Shown in pieces: positions 5,927 through 6,851 of a stretch of 6,851 bases of DNA. Below the pieces are notes generated by a model. It saw only the letters and a list, made by a program, of their open reading frames with translations, did not search any database and had not been told where the DNA came from. The stretch is taken from NCBI GenBank assembly GCA_019100305.1, contig JAHRHW010000236.1, forward strand, positions 1 through 6,851, given 5' to 3'. Every line of letters begins with the position of its first letter. The stretch's first letter is position 1. Position numbers and translations under genes: made by a program. The stretch is from Candidatus Thiodiazotropha taylori. Its GTDB lineage: Bacteria; Pseudomonadota; Gammaproteobacteria; Chromatiales; Chromatiaceae.

Positions 5927-6376
5927 CTACAGGGAGAGTGCCCCTTTCATCATCGACATAATGTTTTCACCTCCCTCGGATTGCAGGTATTGAAGAACGA
6001 TCGGTACAAACTGCCCAACCATGTTCGAATCCATGCCCAGATTATCGAAAGCGGTAGCGAGGCCAGCCAGGTTTCCGGCAGAGCTGTCACCGCCCAGCAT
6101 TGAGGCTACAGCACCTACGGCTCCGGACTCCTTACTGGAGGATTGGGCGCTGGCCATCATCTTGTCGATGCCGGGCACCACCGAGGCGATCTGTGAAAAA
6201 TCCTCTGCGGAGAGATTGTTTTGCGCCATCTGAAACAGAGATCCGGCGCCGCCTGATGCCTGCTCACTGCTGACACCAAGCTGACTGGTCAGTGCATCGA
6301 GCAGTCCATTGGCAAAAACCGAAGCAGTTGAAAGCAGCAGGGTGAGGGCTAATAGTGTGCGGGCAAGGGTTTTCAT
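5927..6376 (-). CDS. DUF2780 family exported protein
   Basis: This 149-residue protein has a clear Sec signal peptide: MKT, a basic Arg6, a Leu-rich hydrophobic core, then an AxA-type site with likely cleavage after VFA at residue 22. The mature part starts NGLLDALTSQLGVSSEQASG. It continues with an Ala/Gly/Ser/Met-rich helical sequence including GSLFQMAQNNLSAEDFSQIASVVPGID (45-71), GLATAFDNLGMDSNMVGQFVPIVLQYL (104-130), and a short C-terminal helix. This is the pattern of the DUF2780 family (periplasmic or secreted proteins sometimes called VcgC/VcgE), whose function is not established. The ATG at 6374-6376 has GAGGA a few bases upstream. A perfect minus-strand TATAAT lies 36 nt before the start. 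It is separated from glyQ by about 210 bp and is probably its own transcript, unless the candidate ORF at 6373-6651 is real, in which case the two overlap as ATGA. Confidence 0.85.
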   Translation of the reverse strand: MKTLARTLLALTLLLSTASVFANGLLDALTSQLGVSSEQASGGAGSLFQMAQNNLSAEDFSQIASVVPGIDKMMASAQSSSKESGAVGAVASMLGGDSSAGNLAGLATAFDNLGMDSNMVGQFVPIVLQYLQSEGGENIMSMMKGALSL

Positions 6377-6651
6377 AGGTCCATCCTCGTAAGTATTGAT
6401 TTGGTCGGCTCATTATATTCCCATCCTGGAGGGTAGAGATCCCATGTTTTGTAAAAGGATGTTGCAGCGTTCCCAATATCCAGGATCTGCAATGAGCTTA
6501 GTACCTTAAATGGAGGCGAATCACCGCCAATATAAGCAAGTTGTCGGTATTTGATGTCGTACTTTAAATCCGTCATGAATTGAATTTGTGGCCTTTCGCG
6601 GTAATTTGCAGCCATTTGCGGGTAATGATTTATCTTCCAAGGCTCGATCAT
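6373..6651 (-). CDS. Possible unrecognised 92-residue protein upstream of DUF2780 gene
   Basis: I do not recognise this sequence. From an ATG at 6649-6651 the frame runs 92 codons to a TGA that overlaps the DUF2780 ATG as ATGA, a classic coupled junction. The predicted protein looks protein-like: it is rich in Tyr (8) and Trp (3), has mixed charge, and ends with a segment including TWDLYPPGWEYNEP. There is no signal peptide or membrane helix. Against it, the ribosome binding site is poor (only AGG nearby), the codons are less GC-rich at third positions than in neighbouring genes, and a perfect TATAAT that would serve DUF2780 lies inside the frame. Downstream starts at Met 13 and Met 26 also lack good SDs. 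The frame stays open upstream to 6795, but that part is antisense to the PP-loop gene. It could be a real accessory gene, a decayed remnant, or chance. Confidence 0.28.
   Translation of the reverse strand: MIEPWKINHYPQMAANYRERPQIQFMTDLKYDIKYRQLAYIGGDSPPFKVLSSLQILDIGNAATSFYKTWDLYPPGWEYNEPTKSILTRMDL
6412..6417 (-). promoter_or_regulatory. Candidate -10 box for the DUF2780 gene
   Basis: A perfect TATAAT (plus strand ATTATA) is followed by AGCCGACC. Transcription from about 6405 would give a leader of about 28 nt with the GAGGA ribosome site correctly placed. No convincing -35 lies 16-18 bp upstream, where the sequence reads around ATCTCT; TTTACA is present but 32 bp away. An activator or weak constitutive use is possible. 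Confidence 0.45.
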
Positions 6652-6676
6652 TAAGCCTAAACAAGCAGGTTTCGGG

Positions 6677-6682
6677 TATAAT
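6677..6682 (+). promoter_or_regulatory. Candidate -10 box for the PP-loop gene
   Basis: A perfect TATAAT lies 27 bp before the ATG. Initiation about 7 bp downstream (near 6689) would leave a leader of only about 21 nt. The -35 region is poor (AGCCTA at 17-bp spacing). The rest of the gap, 6418-6676, shows no tRNA or clear riboswitch; its only coding candidate is the minus-strand ORF at 6373-6651. Confidence 0.5.
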
Positions 6683-6709
6683 TCTCCCTTTTGATATCGA
6701 CACGTTTTC

Positions 6710-6851
6710 ATGAGCGAACAAAGAAAGGCAGTTGCGCTGATCTCCGGCGGTCTCGACTCGCTGCTGGCGGCCCGGGTGATCCAGGACCAGGGCATTCATG
6801 TGGAAGGCATCAACTTCTTCACCGGTTTCTGCGTCGAAGGGCACACCCATG
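6710..6851 (+). CDS. PP-loop ATP pyrophosphatase, tRNA-thiouridylase-like (3' end outside window)
   Basis: Only the first 47 residues are present, beginning MSEQRKAVALISGGLDSLLA. The SGGLDS at 12-17 is the PP-loop signature that binds ATP and activates a substrate by adenylation. The following AARVIQDQGIHVEGINFFTGFC resembles the alpha/beta Rossmann-like start of MnmA/ThiI-type enzymes, and the GFCVEGHTH end recalls a proteobacterial family annotated as tRNA (5-methylaminomethyl-2-thiouridylate) methyltransferase-like. QueC or other PP-loop members are less likely but not excluded from so short a piece. A stop (TGA at 6692-6694) lies in frame six codons upstream, so ATG 6710 is the first possible start. 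There is no visible Shine-Dalgarno sequence just before it. It is divergent from the DUF2780 gene. Confidence 0.85.
   Translation, partial: MSEQRKAVALISGGLDSLLAARVIQDQGIHVEGINFFTGFCVEGHTH

Noticed and set aside
6598..6626. Short direct repeat GCGGTAAT / GCGGGTAAT in the DUF2780/PP-loop gap.
   Set aside because: There are only two imperfect copies about 20 bp apart, with no symmetry, and this is expected by chance.
6652..6795. Upstream extension of the 92-residue ORF to 140 codons, and another minus-strand frame at 6521-6850.
   Set aside because: Both run antisense through the start of the clear PP-loop gene and its promoter.
1..6851. CRISPR arrays, insertion sequences, integrase or tRNA attachment sites, defence or toxin-antitoxin genes (the MazG-like protein might suggest MazEF).
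   Set aside because: No repeat-spacer pattern, transposase, tRNA or terminal repeat was seen. The MazG-like gene is an isolated housekeeping-type pyrophosphohydrolase with no mazEF partner.

Overview
This window looks like a core chromosomal segment of a gammaproteobacterium, probably close to the replication origin. The evidence is a GyrB carrying the extra C-terminal-half insertion seen in E. coli GyrB, two-subunit (alpha2-beta2) glycyl-tRNA synthetase genes, a GmhB heptose-phosphate phosphatase (hence an LPS-type outer membrane), and a DUF2780 exported protein. The gene order gyrB / acyltransferase / gmhB / ... / glyS / glyQ matches, from memory, the Pseudomonas aeruginosa PA0004-PA0009 neighbourhood next to dnaA-dnaN-recF. 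Sequence style and the PP-loop gene at the right edge would fit a Chromatiales-like or sulfur-oxidising lineage, but that placement is inference.

Layout. Positions 1-1012 (+) hold the last 336 codons of gyrB. A short AT-rich convergent gap follows. Positions 1075-5716 (-) form a tightly packed five-gene unit, read in the order glyQ (GTG start), glyS, a small MazG-type NTP pyrophosphohydrolase, gmhB and a PlsC-like acyltransferase. Its junctions are an 8-nt overlap, a 4-nt ATGA overlap, a 17-nt gap filled almost entirely by a perfect palindrome, and a 1-nt TAATG overlap. Positions 5717-5926 are intergenic: they hold a plausible glyQ promoter, a strong perfect hairpin, and a 30-codon plus-strand ORF with an excellent Shine-Dalgarno sequence. 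Positions 5927-6376 (-) encode an exported DUF2780 protein. Positions 6377-6709 are AT-richer and contain perfect TATAAT -10 boxes facing both ways, plus a possible unrecognised 92-residue minus-strand ORF whose stop overlaps the DUF2780 start as ATGA. Positions 6710-6851 (+) are the first 47 codons of a PP-loop (SGGLDS) ATPase related to tRNA-thiolation enzymes.

How the genes work together. The minus-strand unit joins translation (GlyQS), nucleotide-pool cleaning (the MazG-like protein), LPS inner-core heptose synthesis (GmhB) and phospholipid synthesis (PlsC-like), a housekeeping and envelope growth set. gyrB is convergent with it. DUF2780 and the PP-loop gene are divergently transcribed.

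Most of the window is ordinary core genome. I see no CRISPR, insertion sequence, integrase, tRNA or rRNA, and no defence or other new system that I can support. The items worth a second look are the two intergenic regions flanking DUF2780, the gmhB leader palindrome, and the HX4E variant of the acyltransferase motif.
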